In this document: piece by piece, positions 13,201-22,150 of the stretch | Numbering within the stretch: the stretch's first letter is position 1 | Layout: every line of letters begins with the position of its first letter | Assembly: GCA_911728455.2 (NCBI GenBank) | Contig: OU452232.1 | Coordinates: forward strand, 6,599,227 to 6,663,226 | Direction: 5' to 3' | From: Marthasterias glacialis | Lineage: Eukaryota > Echinodermata > Asteroidea > Forcipulatida > Asteriidae | Length of the DNA: 64,000 nucleotides | Notes under the pieces: generated by a model | What the model saw: the letters and a program-made list of their open reading frames with translations, nothing else | Told to the model about the DNA's origin: nothing | Databases searched by the model: none | Program-made: the position numbers and the translations under genes

Positions 13201-14515
13201 ATGAATGTCAGGCATTTCCTACCCAAGTTGTTTCCTACCCAGGGTTCATAGCACAGTGACAAACATGACATACAATAGACTAAAACACAATGACTGCCTT
13301 GGAGAAAGGCTAGCATGCAACACGCCAAGAGGTAGTTTTGCGACGGCGAGTCATAAGTATTAGGTACATGTAGGGATAGGTATAAATTTTTCTAATGTAT
13401 ATTTTTACATCAGGTTTTGATGAAATTTTAAAGAATGGCTTGCAGGCTACATTTGAAGCTATAAATTAGGTCTGTCGAGTTCTGCAGTGCAGTAAAAAGG
13501 AAAAATCTAAGGACACTTCACACATGTGTTTCATTGGACCAAATTGTGATCATAATGCATTATATTTGCTGTGTGGATTTTGACTAAAAATGCTTGAAAC
13601 TCTAGATTTTTTTAAAGTTTTGGTCTTTATTCTCATGTTATGCATCAAGGGAAAGTACTAATTAATAACATAGGGGATTAGTATGAAAATAAATGTATTT
13701 TTTAATCACTCTGGTCACGGAAAGCGTTCGTCATGTAGGCCAAATTTTTGTCACAAGTTTCCATTAACAAAATGTGACTTCTAAACGAAGAGCGCCCTCT
13801 AGCATTTATGCATAACCCTATAAATAGGCCTACTTTGACGGCATTTTCGTCTCCAGTGGAGAACTTTCCGGATTATACTCTCTTTCTGGTAGGCCTAAAT
13901 TTTGTTTCTAAATCTGTTAACAAAAGCTACCTCGTCCCTTGGATTGTCGGAGCGAAACTCATTTTCTGGAGGCTTTTTGAGATTCAGCTGACCACCTACG
14001 CTACAGCAGGTAGCAGGCTTAATCTCCTTTGTCCAACATAATAACGACTGGGTACAAAACGACCTGCTTCGCTATTTATGGCAGTGCAACAGAGACTGAC
14101 GTACTCCACCAGGGCCGGCTAACCAAATTATGTAAAAAATGTAACTAATAATATATGCAACTTTCGGCTACATGTAGCTCAGACCTCCAACTTCTACCAC
14201 CAGTTTTTTTTTAAATGTGTAAGCTTTGATACGGACTCATGTCATAGCGTTAGTCATAAGTTAAAACAGAAACTGAGAAAGTCAAAACTTCAGTCTTCAG
14301 AATTCAGAAGTGAGATGTGTGTGTAACTGCAAAACCCGTGTGACATATGACAGCTGCACTCAGCAGCACAACAGGGAAGGGCCGTAAAAACAATGCTCAT
14401 TCACCTTTTTACAGATATCCTTACTTGATCAAAATTAAAAATGATAAAGTGAATTTTCTGTATGTACTAATTGTGATAAAGAGTAACAAAAACTGGGTAG
14501 ACTTACGAGCTTCAT
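945..14515 (-). CDS. INTS9: Integrator complex subunit 9 (INTS9), 5' part, 11 coding exons, 3' end outside window
   Basis: INTS9 pairs with INTS11 in the nuclear Integrator complex, which cleaves snRNA and other RNA polymerase II transcripts. Minus-strand coding exons, in order: 14507-14515, 12588-12715, 10312-10381, 9473-9535, 8242-8325, 6817-6872, 5414-5621, 4242-4331, 2189-2345, 1759-1939, 945-1048. All have GT donors and AG acceptors, and the phases join without a break, giving 383 residues starting [14 protein letters not shown]. Family-diagnostic stretches include [14 protein letters not shown] (about 97-110), [14 protein letters not shown] (119-132), [14 protein letters not shown] in the seventh exon, [12 protein letters not shown] in the tenth, and [15 protein letters not shown] in the last. 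The metallo-beta-lactamase position that carries HxHxDH in active nucleases reads SNYHCM here, so the subunit is a pseudoenzyme, as known for INTS9. Human INTS9 is about 658 residues, so the rest of the beta-CASP region and the C-terminal INTS11-binding part lie beyond base 1. The first coding exon is only 9 bp. Identity is certain from sequence; exact boundaries are by inspection. Confidence 0.96.
1175..1262 (-). mobile_element. SINE tail with (TA)n tract
   Basis: A TA tract is followed by GTGAGCAAAGAAAA and a B-box-like stretch (the reverse complement contains GGTTCGAGTCC). The same GAGCAAAGAAAA-type join precedes the tRNA-like head at about 30,640-30,718, so both belong to one tRNA-derived SINE family. 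INTS9 intron. Confidence 0.55.
1330..1735. repeat. Three degraded copies of the palindromic AAGCAGCTC-type repeat
   Basis: Head-to-tail pieces of the family that recurs at 27.9, 38.0, 40.3-40.7, 47.6-48.0, 54.4-54.7 and 56.0-56.2 kb. Recurrent words are GCAGGATACCAGTC, GGTATTTTGGCTGGTAACC and CTTAAGCAGCTC. Lies between INTS9 exons 10 and 11 (1049-1758). Confidence 0.75.
2415..2873. mobile_element. Fold-back MITE in an INTS9 intron
   Basis: The ends are inverted: AGCATATGACAAGAAACACA on the left matches TGTGTTTCTTGTCATATGCT on the right. Inner arms also pair (CTACCTAAAAAGTGTTCCAA near 2514 with the region around 2760-2790). Half of the same element recurs at about 20,700-20,812. No coding capacity. 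Confidence 0.75.
2938..3397. mobile_element. Non-autonomous DNA transposon with TIRs, copy 1
   Basis: The termini are inverted: GACCGATCCATTAAGCCCCG on the left and AATGGATCGGTCTATTAT on the right. A second copy lies at 49063-49503 with the same internal sequence (TCAGCAACTGCCTAGCAACA type). No transposase frame. INTS9 intron between the exons at 2189-2345 and 4242-4331. Confidence 0.8.
4490..4506. repeat. Short interstitial telomere-like repeat
   Basis: Two and a half CCCTAA units. Too short to indicate a chromosome end; a second short CCCTAA run is at about 34,196. Confidence 0.5.
5080..5300 (-). mobile_element. tRNA-derived SINE (family A), truncated
   Basis: The reverse complement begins with a tRNA-like A box (GGCCAAGTGGTCTAG) and carries the family A body words GACACTTAACC-like, GATGGGACGTAAAGCCGTAGG and TAAAAGAACCCAG. 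Inserted in the INTS9 intron just before the exon at 5414. Confidence 0.8.
5702..6040 (+). mobile_element. tRNA-derived SINE (family B), full-length
   Basis: The head has an A box (TGGCCGAGCGGTTTAGTG) and B box (GGTTCGAATCC). The body has GAGCAAGGCACTTAAC, AGGGGAAAAGGCAGTTATG, GCTGTGCTGTGAAGAGACTT and CTTCAAAAAGTAGCCCACAC, followed by an A-rich tail. Partial copies are at 24136-24330, 31580-31775 and 46745-47060. INTS9 intron. Confidence 0.88.
7364..7517. mobile_element. Small fold-back MITE
   Basis: The left arm (AAAATTTTCAGAGCTCCATA) is inverted at the right (TATGGAGCTCTGAAAATTTT), with G-rich and C-rich outer ends. Lies in the INTS9 intron 6873-8241. Confidence 0.75.
8350..8722 (-). mobile_element. 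tRNA-derived SINE (family A), near full-length
   Basis: Read on the minus strand it has the GTGGCCGAGCAGATAAGAAC head, the B-box region, the TTACATGG/TTGTAAAC body and the TATATAGCGCTTT... 3' end with an AT-rich tail at about 8345. It ends just upstream of INTS9 exon 8242-8325. Confidence 0.88.
9790..10215 (+). mobile_element. tRNA-derived SINE (family A), full-length
   Basis: The A-box-like GAGTGGATAAGAACACCGG head is followed by GGGTTCGAGT, GACACTTAACCATTATTGC, GGATGGGACGTAAAGCCGTA, GAGAAGGGGTTCGCCCTGG and GTGATAAAGTGCTATATGAG, ending in a T/A-rich tail. Opposite strand to INTS9, in the intron 9536-10311. Confidence 0.9.
10540..10790 (+). repeat. Dispersed repeat (CTCCAATATCCTCCTCTCC family)
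   Basis: Shares GGTGACCTCAATCCTCCAAT and TGGAATGCCTGACCCAGTG with minus-strand copies at 52870-53040 and a plus-strand copy at about 22850-22990. Class unknown. Confidence 0.65.
11598..11776. mobile_element. MITE with AGGCCTGAT termini, copy 1
   Basis: Begins AGGCCTGATTACTTCGTTCT and ends ...GAAGTATTGGGCCT, the inverse of the start. The middle has GGGCAAGGGCACCAAGGC and GTTGCCCCCATGAAG. Other copies are at 49712-49890, 50104-50294 and 57048-57222, with a deleted one at 51104-51168. Confidence 0.8.
11780..11865 (-). mobile_element. SINE head fragment
   Basis: The reverse complement carries a tRNA-like 5' region (GGCCAATTGGTGTTGCGCAT, TGGGTTCGAAATCC). No body follows. Confidence 0.6.
11931..12416. 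mobile_element. Long fold-back element with nested palindrome in an INTS9 intron
   Basis: Outer inverted ends are CACTGTGTGGAA at 11931 and TTCCACACAGTG at 12405. Inside, 12005-12261 is a near-perfect palindrome: arms of about 115 bp (for example GGCATCTTCCAAGGATTAAA and its inverse) around a loop of about 27 bp near 12119-12147. Transcribed INTS9 RNA would form a long hairpin here. No protein frame. Confidence 0.82.
12879..13156. mobile_element. Fold-back MITE in INTS9 intron 1
   Basis: Left arm GCCCTATGACCATGTACC... and AAAACGTGAGAT; right arm ATCTCACGTTTT and ...GTACATGAATGTAGGGC. Inner arms include GATGATCGGTCAGTCA and TGACTGACCGATCATC. The remainder of this intron (13157-14506) shows no other feature I can name. 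Confidence 0.8.
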
Positions 14516-14712
14516 TGTGCTGAGGTTGCCGACGTACGGTAAGGTGGCGGACAACTTTACTGAACTAAAAACCAAGGGCTGTAAAAAAAAACATGGTCTT
14601 CTTGTATAGCGCCCTCAAGTGACAATCAGTGATAAGGCCAGCTGTGAGCAGAAGTGGAGCGAAAGTTCAACTTTGTTTATTAAATTAACAACAGTGATGT
14701 TTGTTTATAAAA
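14516..14712. promoter_or_regulatory. Bidirectional INTS9/RDM1 promoter region
   Basis: Only 197 bp separate the INTS9 ATG (minus strand, 14515) from the RDM1 ATG (plus strand, 14713), so both transcripts must start in or very near this interval. No TATA box is evident on either strand; a GC-richer core lies near the INTS9 side (14520-14560). Divergent housekeeping/repair gene pairs with short spacers are a known animal arrangement. That this spacer drives both genes is inferred from geometry. Confidence 0.75.
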
Positions 14713-17700
14713 ATGGCGAGTTCTCCCGAAATTATTGAGTTTGTCAGGCCGGATACAAATGACAAGAATTTGTATATTACAAGTATCTCCAACAGATTAA
14801 CAGGATCGTCAGTGTTTGTAAGTTTGGTTCGACGATCGTTTTCGTTTACACAAAACACAAAACACAAAACATTTTGTCAAGTCAAGGAAGGACGAAGGAC
14901 AAAGCAATTAAACAAATTATGATCAAGTATTTTGCTCAAGTCAAGGGACACAAGTGGCGAGACCGGGATTCGAACCCACACTCTCCTGCCGGCAACACCA
15001 GAACTAGAGTCCAGTAATCTAGACCGCTGGGCCCCAACACTCTACATTTGTTTATAATGCAACATTGCCATGGAACTGGCGCATGAGATCACACCATTAT
15101 AACATGAATAACATTGTATAACAAGCATCAGAACATGCAAGCATGGAACCCCACTTGAGCCAAGTCTACATTTATGACATTAGGATGTTGGGAATCCTCA
15201 AGGATCCATTAGGGTCAAAGAGAAATCTTGGTAAAAAAAATAAATAAATAACAAATCAAATAATCCAGCCTTTTTTTTCCCTGAATAAAAACAGGAGAAG
15301 CTCCATCATATTTTTTCTCAATTCGGCCTGCTGTATGAAGTCCAAGTTCTTGGGGGCAACAGTCAACCTGTCACTTCAGAAGGTCTAAACTTCACTGAGC
15401 AAAATGGTACAGCCTCAGCATTATGTGGCAGCGGTACAGGGAAAAGTCTCTATGCATTTATTAAGTACTACTCAACAAGAGCGGCACAGAAGGCACAGCA
15501 AGCAGTCAATGGGAAATATATGCTGGAAGGGAGGCTATTGAGGGTGAGGAAAGTAGAGTACAGCAGGAGGCATATTAGCCTCAGAAGGCTGTCAGCCCTG
15601 TGAGATTTTTTAGCCTTGTGAGGTTGTAAGACTCAAAGAGTTTTTAGCCCCAGGAGTCTTTTTACCTCATGAGGTTGTCAGCCTCATGAGGTTGTAAAAC
15701 TCAGGTTTTTAGCCTCATGAGTCTGTTTGCCTCGGGAGGTTTTAATCCTTATGAGGTTTTTGGTCTCATAATGTTGTAAGAATATGAAGTTTAAAGCCTC
15801 AGGAAGCCATTAGACTCACATGAGGTCGTTAGCCTCAGGATGTTTTTAGCATCAGGATGCTGTTTGCCTCAGGAGGTTGTTAGCCTGCGGAGGTTTGTAA
15901 GCCTCCCAAAGTTCTAAGCCTCATGAGGTTGTAAGACTTGAAATGTTTTAAGCCTCAGATGGCATTAGCCTCAGGAGTCTGTTTGTCTCAGGAAGTTTTT
16001 AGCATCAGGATACTGTTTGCCCCATCATGAGGTGTTTTTAGTCTCAGAAGGCTTATATCCTGAGGAAATTTTAGGAAGCTATTATTAGCTTTGGGCCCAA
16101 TAACTATGACACTCCTCAATCATCTTGACAGCTAACACACTCACCTGTATGCTTTGCACAAAGATATTTTTTTTTAAGTTTTCTTCTTTAACTCAATCTC
16201 AGATGTAGATTTTTGTCCTTAATTATAGAGCTCAAAAAGGCTACAGAACTTAATTGAAGTCAATCCAATATTCCTGCTTGTATTCTGCTTTAGTTTCTTT
16301 GGCAATCTTCAGGAATATTGTTACTTAAAATAGTGATTAACTTATTTTTTTGTGTAAGGGATAATAACTGAGGTACGGGCCATTCTTAAGCACAAACCAA
16401 GTGTGTACTATTATGTGATTCAACCTCCACCTGTGTAGTCATGCTGTAGGAACAATAATACTCCAATCTAGTGAGGTCTGCGGAGACACCATGTACATAA
16501 AACTCTCTCTATGAGTTCTGTTGGTTCTGAGAAGAACCGATGGTTTAAAAACTGGACGTTTTAATCAGTATGCTCTGATTGCCTTCAGGAGAATGCTGGA
16601 CTCTGGTGCTGAATGCTGCTTAAGATACTGCCAAAGAAGTTTAGCTAAGAGGTTTAAGGAGGCTTAGCTCTTTTCAGAACCAACACAACTCAAACACTCA
16701 CTAGATAATAAACTCCATTCTTCCAAAATAATGGAGCAGCCGAACAACAGCATGACGTTTACAACAAGGTGCAGGGTAATAGTACTCTCACCCAAATTTT
16801 TTCAAACAATAAAAAGAACCATAAAAACGCTTTCAAGAACAACAAAAATCAACCATTGTTTTTGTGTTCACAACTTTCTCTTTGCGTCAGGTGAGATTTG
16901 CAAACAGACAGCGTCTGGTTGAAGCCAGCCAGCCCTTACGTTACCAACAGTGCTATGAGCTTGCCAATCACTACCTTGGGTTTGATGGATGGTCCAGCCA
17001 AATTGAATCGGTGAGTCTCTGCCAATCAGAACCATTTCTCTCCAAGTGTTGGTAAAAACGAGACGACAACAGTAAAACATTTTTTAGATGTTAGAATTCG
17101 GGTCGATTTAATGGTTTCTTCCCTGCCTTTCACCTAAGTGGGCCCCGGTCGGTTTGAATTTCATTTTGGACTGGAACCTTGTGGATTGTGGATTGTGGAT
17201 TGGGTTTTCAGTCCCTACCTGATTGCATGGGTTTGAGCTTGTGACGTCACATGCAAGGTGTCTATTCCCGTTCACAATTTCATGCTGTGAATATTTCAGT
17301 TTTGGTTTTTCTCAAAGATGGTCACTCAAACAATATTTATCTAAACTTACTCAAAGAAGTGGTCGTGGCCGAGCGGATAAGAACACCGGACTCAAGCCTT
17401 GGTTTCTCTGATCAGCAGAGTGTGGGTTCGAGTCCCGGTCGTGACACTTGTGTCCTTTTGGCAAGACACTTAACCATTACTGCTTCGTCCTTTTGATGGG
17501 ATGTAAAGCCGTAGGTCCAGTGCAATGTACGTAAAAGTACGTAACCCAGTTCCCGTTATCGCTAAGAGGAGGGGTTTGCCCCTGTGTTTCTGGCAGTGGC
17601 TGCTGAATGCACCGCAGCACCTTGTAAACCCTTATAAGGTGCTACATAAATGGGTCTCATAATTCAAAATCTTCAAAAAAGCTGTCTTAAAAAACAACAA

Positions 17701-20148
17701 AATAAACGCCTTGAGTAAAACAACAACTAGTATATATATATATATAGTGAATTTTACAATAATGAATGCGCTTTACATTAGTGCCCTGGTCATTGGGCCA
17801 ATAACATTCCTGTAATCTTTCTCAGCTCCCTGGGGAGTATACAGCCCCGAGCTGCCGTGGCGCTCCGAAGGCTTTTTCAAACACAATATCAACCTCTACC
17901 CTCGCAGGTACCCATTTATACCCCTGGGTGAAGAGAAGTAATAATAGTAAAGACTCTTGCACAAGAATACAAGTGTTATGTCAGGTACCTAGTTGTTGGT
18001 AGATTTCTATACAGTGGCGTGTAGCCAAGGTGGGGGGGGGGCAGCTGCCCCTTCTGTGGAACATCTTGCCCCCTGCTTGCCCCCCCCCTGTCAGCCTTTG
18101 GACACATAGAAATTTGCTATAATCAAGCAATCTTAACTGAAACTGCCCCCCCCCCCTCAACACATAACTGTGCCCCCCTCCCCTTTGCCCCCCCCCCCTG
18201 CAAAAAAAAATGATGGTTATGCCACTGGGGCTTTATAAAACTCCATTATTATCATTATATATTTGCCAATTTGAAATAATATTTTAGTTCAATTTGTTCG
18301 GTTTTTTGTTATCAAGATGTTTTTATGATTTCATAGTTGAAGGAGGACAAGGTGTCCTGTGAACCAAACACAGCTCGCTTCATCGGGATCGTGCGGATCA
18401 ACGTAAGGAAGCATGGAGTGTACAGTGAAGGGATAGGGGTTGGTGAGGTGACGTACTCTCCTGAAGGTAAAAAACTTGTAATTAACAAGTTCTCTGAAAG
18501 AAATTTGAGTATACAGTGCTTACCACACATTGGCGTAGTGGCGTGACGTGGCTGAGCGGATAAGCTCTGTTGTTTCTAATCAGCTGAAGGTGGGTTCGAG
18601 TCCCGGTCTTGACACTTGTGTCCTTAAGTAAGACACTTAACCATTAATGCTGTGTCCTTTGGATGGGACGTAAAGCCCTAGGTCCTGTGTGTTGTATAAT
18701 CCACGTAAAAGAACCCAGTGCACTTATTGCAAAGAGAAGGGGTTTGCCCTGGTGTTCCTGGTTTGATCGGTTGCGCCACAGCACCTTGTAAATCGTTACA
18801 TGGTACTATGTAAATGAACAGGTCTTATACTTCAAAACATAACTCTGCATACACTGAGCACTTTCAGGCGCCCATCAGGTGTGATAAAGCGCTATATAAG
18901 AACTGTGTATAATTATTATTATTAAAACAAATAATAATAATTCTTTAAATTTGTTTTTCAATGAAAAATCATATCCAGTGTAACATTTGTTGAGCTTGTG
19001 GGAGAAATGCAACGCCCTTGCTAAAAATCCAACCCCTCTCAGATGTAGTGAAATGGCATTAAAAGTGCAGACGACTAAAACATCAGCCGTGAAATCAATG
19101 CGATGTGATGTCTTAAACATTCTATTTGTTGAGAGAAATAATTTTTGTCCCAATTAGGTGTTATTTGAAAGCTCTTGTTCTCACCCAATTGATTGACAAA
19201 TAAACACAGGTTAGAGTTGGGGCAGGAAGTGCCTGGTTTTTCCCCAAGTAAGAAAGAGACTTGAGGACAACTAGCCAAAAAAAACATGCTTAGCACTTTT
19301 GCTTAGCAGGTTCAAGTTACCCTTCAAAATGCCATAATAGAGCTTATTTCTTGTGAATGGTTCCACACTCGTTTTCTGCTGAATGTATATTATCTATGAC
19401 CGGTATCTTGCTATTTTCTGCTTAGCGGACAAATTTCCCGCTAAGGGACTCTCGCCCCAATTTCAAAAAAGCTGTTTAAACATTTGCCAAGCACAGACAA
19501 TTCTTGTCTTTCAGGAATGGGTTACCAGCCAAAATACAATGTAATGAACTTGCTCATGACAGGTTCCCTGCTAAATGTTGCCTTCCTTTTTAAAATTTTA
19601 CTTCTGCAGACCTCATGAGTAAAATCACTGCGTTCCATCGAGCCAAGAAGGTTGCCATTCAAAGGGCAAGCGAGGGTGCTTTCAGCAAGGTGCTGATCGT
19701 GGTGTTGCCCAACGGTAAAATGGCCGTTGAGATTAACAGTACATCGGTGGATGCACTACATTACGTCACACAGGAGGAACTTAAGGGAGTGGTTACAGTA
19801 AGTATAAAGTCACAGGCATAGAACCGTGAGAGTTAGGACGAGTAACTAGTTAGGACTAGTTTTAGACTAAGTTTTGTGAAATCCACCCCTGATCTGCCAA
19901 GCAAGATCTGTTGAGTTTTTGTGTTCACAAGCTGCATGACACAAGGCCCAAGTCAGAACCACTAAGCCATACCTCACTCTTATCACAGATTTGATTTTGA
20001 ATATTCATAACAGGTGAAGCAGATTGACCCCGCTGACGAGACGGACTATCCTGGACCTGACAAAGAGGGCGCTCTTGATGCCGACGACACAGACGATCTG
20101 GACAACATCAACGTCCAACTGCTTCTAGATCTACAGACAGATATGTAA
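14713..20148 (+). CDS. RDM1: RAD52 motif-containing protein 1 (RDM1), complete, six coding exons
   Basis: RDM1 is a nuclear/cytoplasmic nucleic-acid-binding protein with an RRM and a short motif shared with RAD52, linked to DNA-damage response. Exons: 14713-14817, 15295-15543, 16891-17010, 18337-18466, 19610-19797, 20014-20148 (stop TAA). They sum to 927 bp and 308 residues, against roughly 284 in human. Residues 20-26 (LYITSIS area) are RNP2-like, LHHIFSQFGLLYEV (38-51) is the first helix/strand, and KSLYAFIKYYSTRAAQKAQ (85-103) is the RNP1 strand and second helix. Between them is an insertion at about 56-84. The RD motif is RYQQCYELANHYLGFDGW (135-152). The conserved C-terminal part reads HRAKKVAIQRASEGAFSKV (exon 5), followed by an acidic tail. 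The ATG at 14713 has a good context (aaaATGg). An earlier ATG at 14697 is out of frame. Only one exon junction (exon 4/5) splits a codon. The family assignment is secure; function is inferred from vertebrate RDM1. Confidence 0.94.
14925..15047 (-). mobile_element. SINE head fragment in RDM1 intron 1
   Basis: The reverse complement has GGGGCCCAGCGGTCTAGA, GGGTTCGAATCCCGGTC and the GACTTGAGCAAAATAC start of a SINE body; truncated after that. Confidence 0.7.
15580..16080. repeat. Degenerate tandem array of CCTCATGAGG-type palindromes in RDM1 intron 2
   Basis: About twenty loosely spaced units of the form (T)TAGCCTCAGGAGGTTGT, many carrying the self-complementary core CCTCATGAGG or CCTCAGGAGG. 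Starts about 40 bp after the exon 2 donor. Purpose unknown. Confidence 0.75.
17355..17670 (+). mobile_element. tRNA-derived SINE (family A) in RDM1 intron 3
   Basis: Clear head (GTGGCCGAGCGGATAAGAAC, GGGTTCGAGTCCCGGTC) and body (GACACTTAACCATTACTGC). The 3' part is shortened. A TA microsatellite at about 17,731-17,745 follows. Confidence 0.85.
17755..17975 (-). mobile_element. SINE body fragment (family C)
   Basis: Shares CAGCTCCCTGGGGAGTATAC and AGGTACCCATT with the more complete reverse copy at 20330-20690. The tRNA head is missing. Confidence 0.65.
18013..18232. mobile_element. G/C-homopolymer-rich MITE in RDM1 intron 3
   Basis: Starts CAGTGGCGTGTAGCC and ends GGTTATGCCACTGG, with runs of 7-10 G or C inside. 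TIR-like ends are short; it may be a decayed element. Confidence 0.5.
18545..18925 (+). mobile_element. tRNA-derived SINE (family A) in RDM1 intron 4
   Basis: Head GTGGCTGAGCGGATAAGC, B box GGTTCGAGTCCCGGTC, full body to GTGATAAAGCGCTATATAAG, then an ATT-rich tail. The head has lost part of the anticodon-arm-like region relative to the copy at 9790. Confidence 0.88.
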
Positions 20149-20329
20149 ATGTTTGGGCTGATGGTTCAAAAAATAGATATATTTTTCGATAAAATGGGCA
20201 TTCTCTTTGACAAAGTCTACTTCAAATAATCAGTCAATCTTCCAAATCATCCAGCGTGTCATTTCTGGTGTTCTGATCAGCAGAGTATGAATTTGAGTCT
20301 GGGTCATTATAATATAACAATAATAATAA

Positions 20330-20690
20330 TAATAATGGCTTCTTATATAGCACTCAACTCCGTCACTCAGTGACGCTCATGGCTCTCCAACATAATTACC
20401 CCTGGTCACTGGGCCATTTATTTCAATCCTTTCACCATCTCAGCTCCCTGGGGAGTATACAGCCTGTACAGCCAAAGTATGTAGCACACCAAGCTAAATC
20501 AATCACAAGAACCATCTCTGCCCTCACAGGTACCCATTGGCGAAGAGAAGAGAAGCAATCCTAGTTAAGTGTCCTGCTCAAGGACACAAGTGTCATGACC
20601 GGGATTCGAACCCGCACCCTAATTACTTAGCTGCCAGAACTTGAGTTCGATGCGCTAAACCGCTCGGCCACGACACGCTATTAACCCTGT
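20330..20690 (-). mobile_element. tRNA-derived SINE (family C), near full-length
   Basis: Read on the minus strand: GTGGCCGAGCGGTTTAGCGC head, GGGTTCGAATCCCGGTC, then GAGCAGGACACTTAACTAGG and a body with GTATACTCCCCAGGGAGCTG. It ends in a TTATTATTA tail. It lies directly after the RDM1 stop codon, in the probable 3' UTR. Confidence 0.85.
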
Positions 20691-20812
20691 AACTTTGTTT
20701 TAAGATTCTGAAACCACCCAAAAAGTGTTTCAACATGGGACTAGACATGCAGGCGTATGCAGAAAATAGTTAGGTAAATAAGTGGTACACTTTATTGTGT
20801 TTCCTGTCACAT

Positions 20813-21397
20813 ATCGTCGCGTCAGTGCAGCAAGGTCAAAACTTGGATTTAGTTCGTTTTGCGTAAATCCCTTTTTAGGGTTTGGGGACTTTTTAAACAA
20901 TCACTGGTTGTTTAAGACAAGTCCACTTGTACATAAAAATTATAATTAAATTTAACATAATTACCTTAAAAGTTATATCTACCCTTAATTACCTATAAAA
21001 CAAGTTTTATGCCTTGTTTAAACCGTGGTAATTGTTGATATGACCTTTTTGCACAGACGAATATACATGGTTTCGGTGGTCAAAAAGTTGTATCTTGAAA
21101 ATACGACTTTTGTTGCACAAACCTCCACCACATGCAGTCGATGGGGAATGACGTCATAATTCTTTAGTGCAACAACGTTGTATGCCTGTGTAGGAGATAC
21201 GAACTTGTCTCTGACCACATTAACAAAAATTATGACGTCATTTATGGTTAACTACCTGTATCTTTGTAATTACATTTTGGATAAAAGACTAACTTTCACC
21301 ATTTATTCATACAAAGATAAAGCACCTTTTGCATATTTTAACTCAATTTCACCAAAAATGGGACATAAAACCTTGTTGCACTGACGCGGCGATATAT
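20813..21397. mobile_element. 585-bp non-autonomous DNA element with about 26-bp TIRs
   Basis: Left end ATATCGTCGCGTCAGTGCAG; the right end is its inverse (CTGACGCGGCGATAT). Inner inverted pieces contain ATGACGTCAT near 21150 and 21234. No open frame of note. Confidence 0.8.
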
Positions 21398-21518
21398 GCT
21401 CCCATTTACAGTGAAAAATATCTGTGTAGTTTTGACCAACTCCGGTGCAAACATTTTCTGTGCAAATGTGCAATAAGTACTTTTTTGACTTTGTAAATGA
21501 CTTGTACCTCTATTTATA

Positions 21519-21564
21519 AATAAATATCTTTGTTAAAGACGGTTGTAATTATCCATAGAATAAA
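21519..21564 (+). terminator. Candidate RDM1 polyadenylation signals
   Basis: AATAAA occurs at 21519-21524 and again at 21559-21564, about 1.4 kb after the RDM1 stop. They are the first canonical hexamers I find on the plus strand after the stop. The 3' UTR would then include a reverse SINE and a TIR element, so a shorter UTR using a variant signal is possible. Confidence 0.4.
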
Positions 21565-21839
21565 GCTTTTTTGCATCTAAATACGATGTTAAATGAATCT
21601 TGAATTTGATGCGAGTGATGTTATTTGCCAGTCTTTTTTTTTTGGGGGGGGAGGGGAGGGGATGTGAAAAGTTAAAGGTTTGGATGAATTACTCAGTGTA
21701 AATGTTTTTTGTGTTACACCCTTAAATATTATACAGTAATTCATTTGGGAAAAAATCACTTTGTGCCTTCCTGTATATTTTTACATGATTGATTTTCTTT
21801 CAAAATAATAGTCTTCAGGAACACCCACAAAAATAGGTC

Positions 21840-22150
21840 ACTTGCTGACATGGCTGGAGGAGTCCTCCTTGGGTGGCGCGTGCGTAAAACGATCACCTCT
21901 CACCAGTGTGACCCTGGTTCAAGTCCCGGCTAGGGCCATGAGTAGAGTTGTGCGTTGGTTTTCTCCTGTGGCACAAGGGTTTTTCTCCAGGCCATCAGCT
22001 TTTCCGGAAAAACCAAACACTTTCGATCTCAGGTCTTATATGGGTTGATGTGGCTGGCTGCCGATGGCTCCCCTGAATGCCTGCAGCTCGGACACGTAGC
22101 CGCTCGCTTCGCAATTCAGCTTCTCAGCTGCCAGTAAGGATGATTAGCCT
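21840..22150 (+). mobile_element. tRNA-derived SINE of a second lineage
   Basis: The head carries a GGTTCAAGTCCCGGC B box and is followed by GGTTTTCTCCTGTGGCACAA and TTTTCCGGAAAAACCAAACA, ending in ATT repeats. The body differs from families A-C. Confidence 0.65.
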
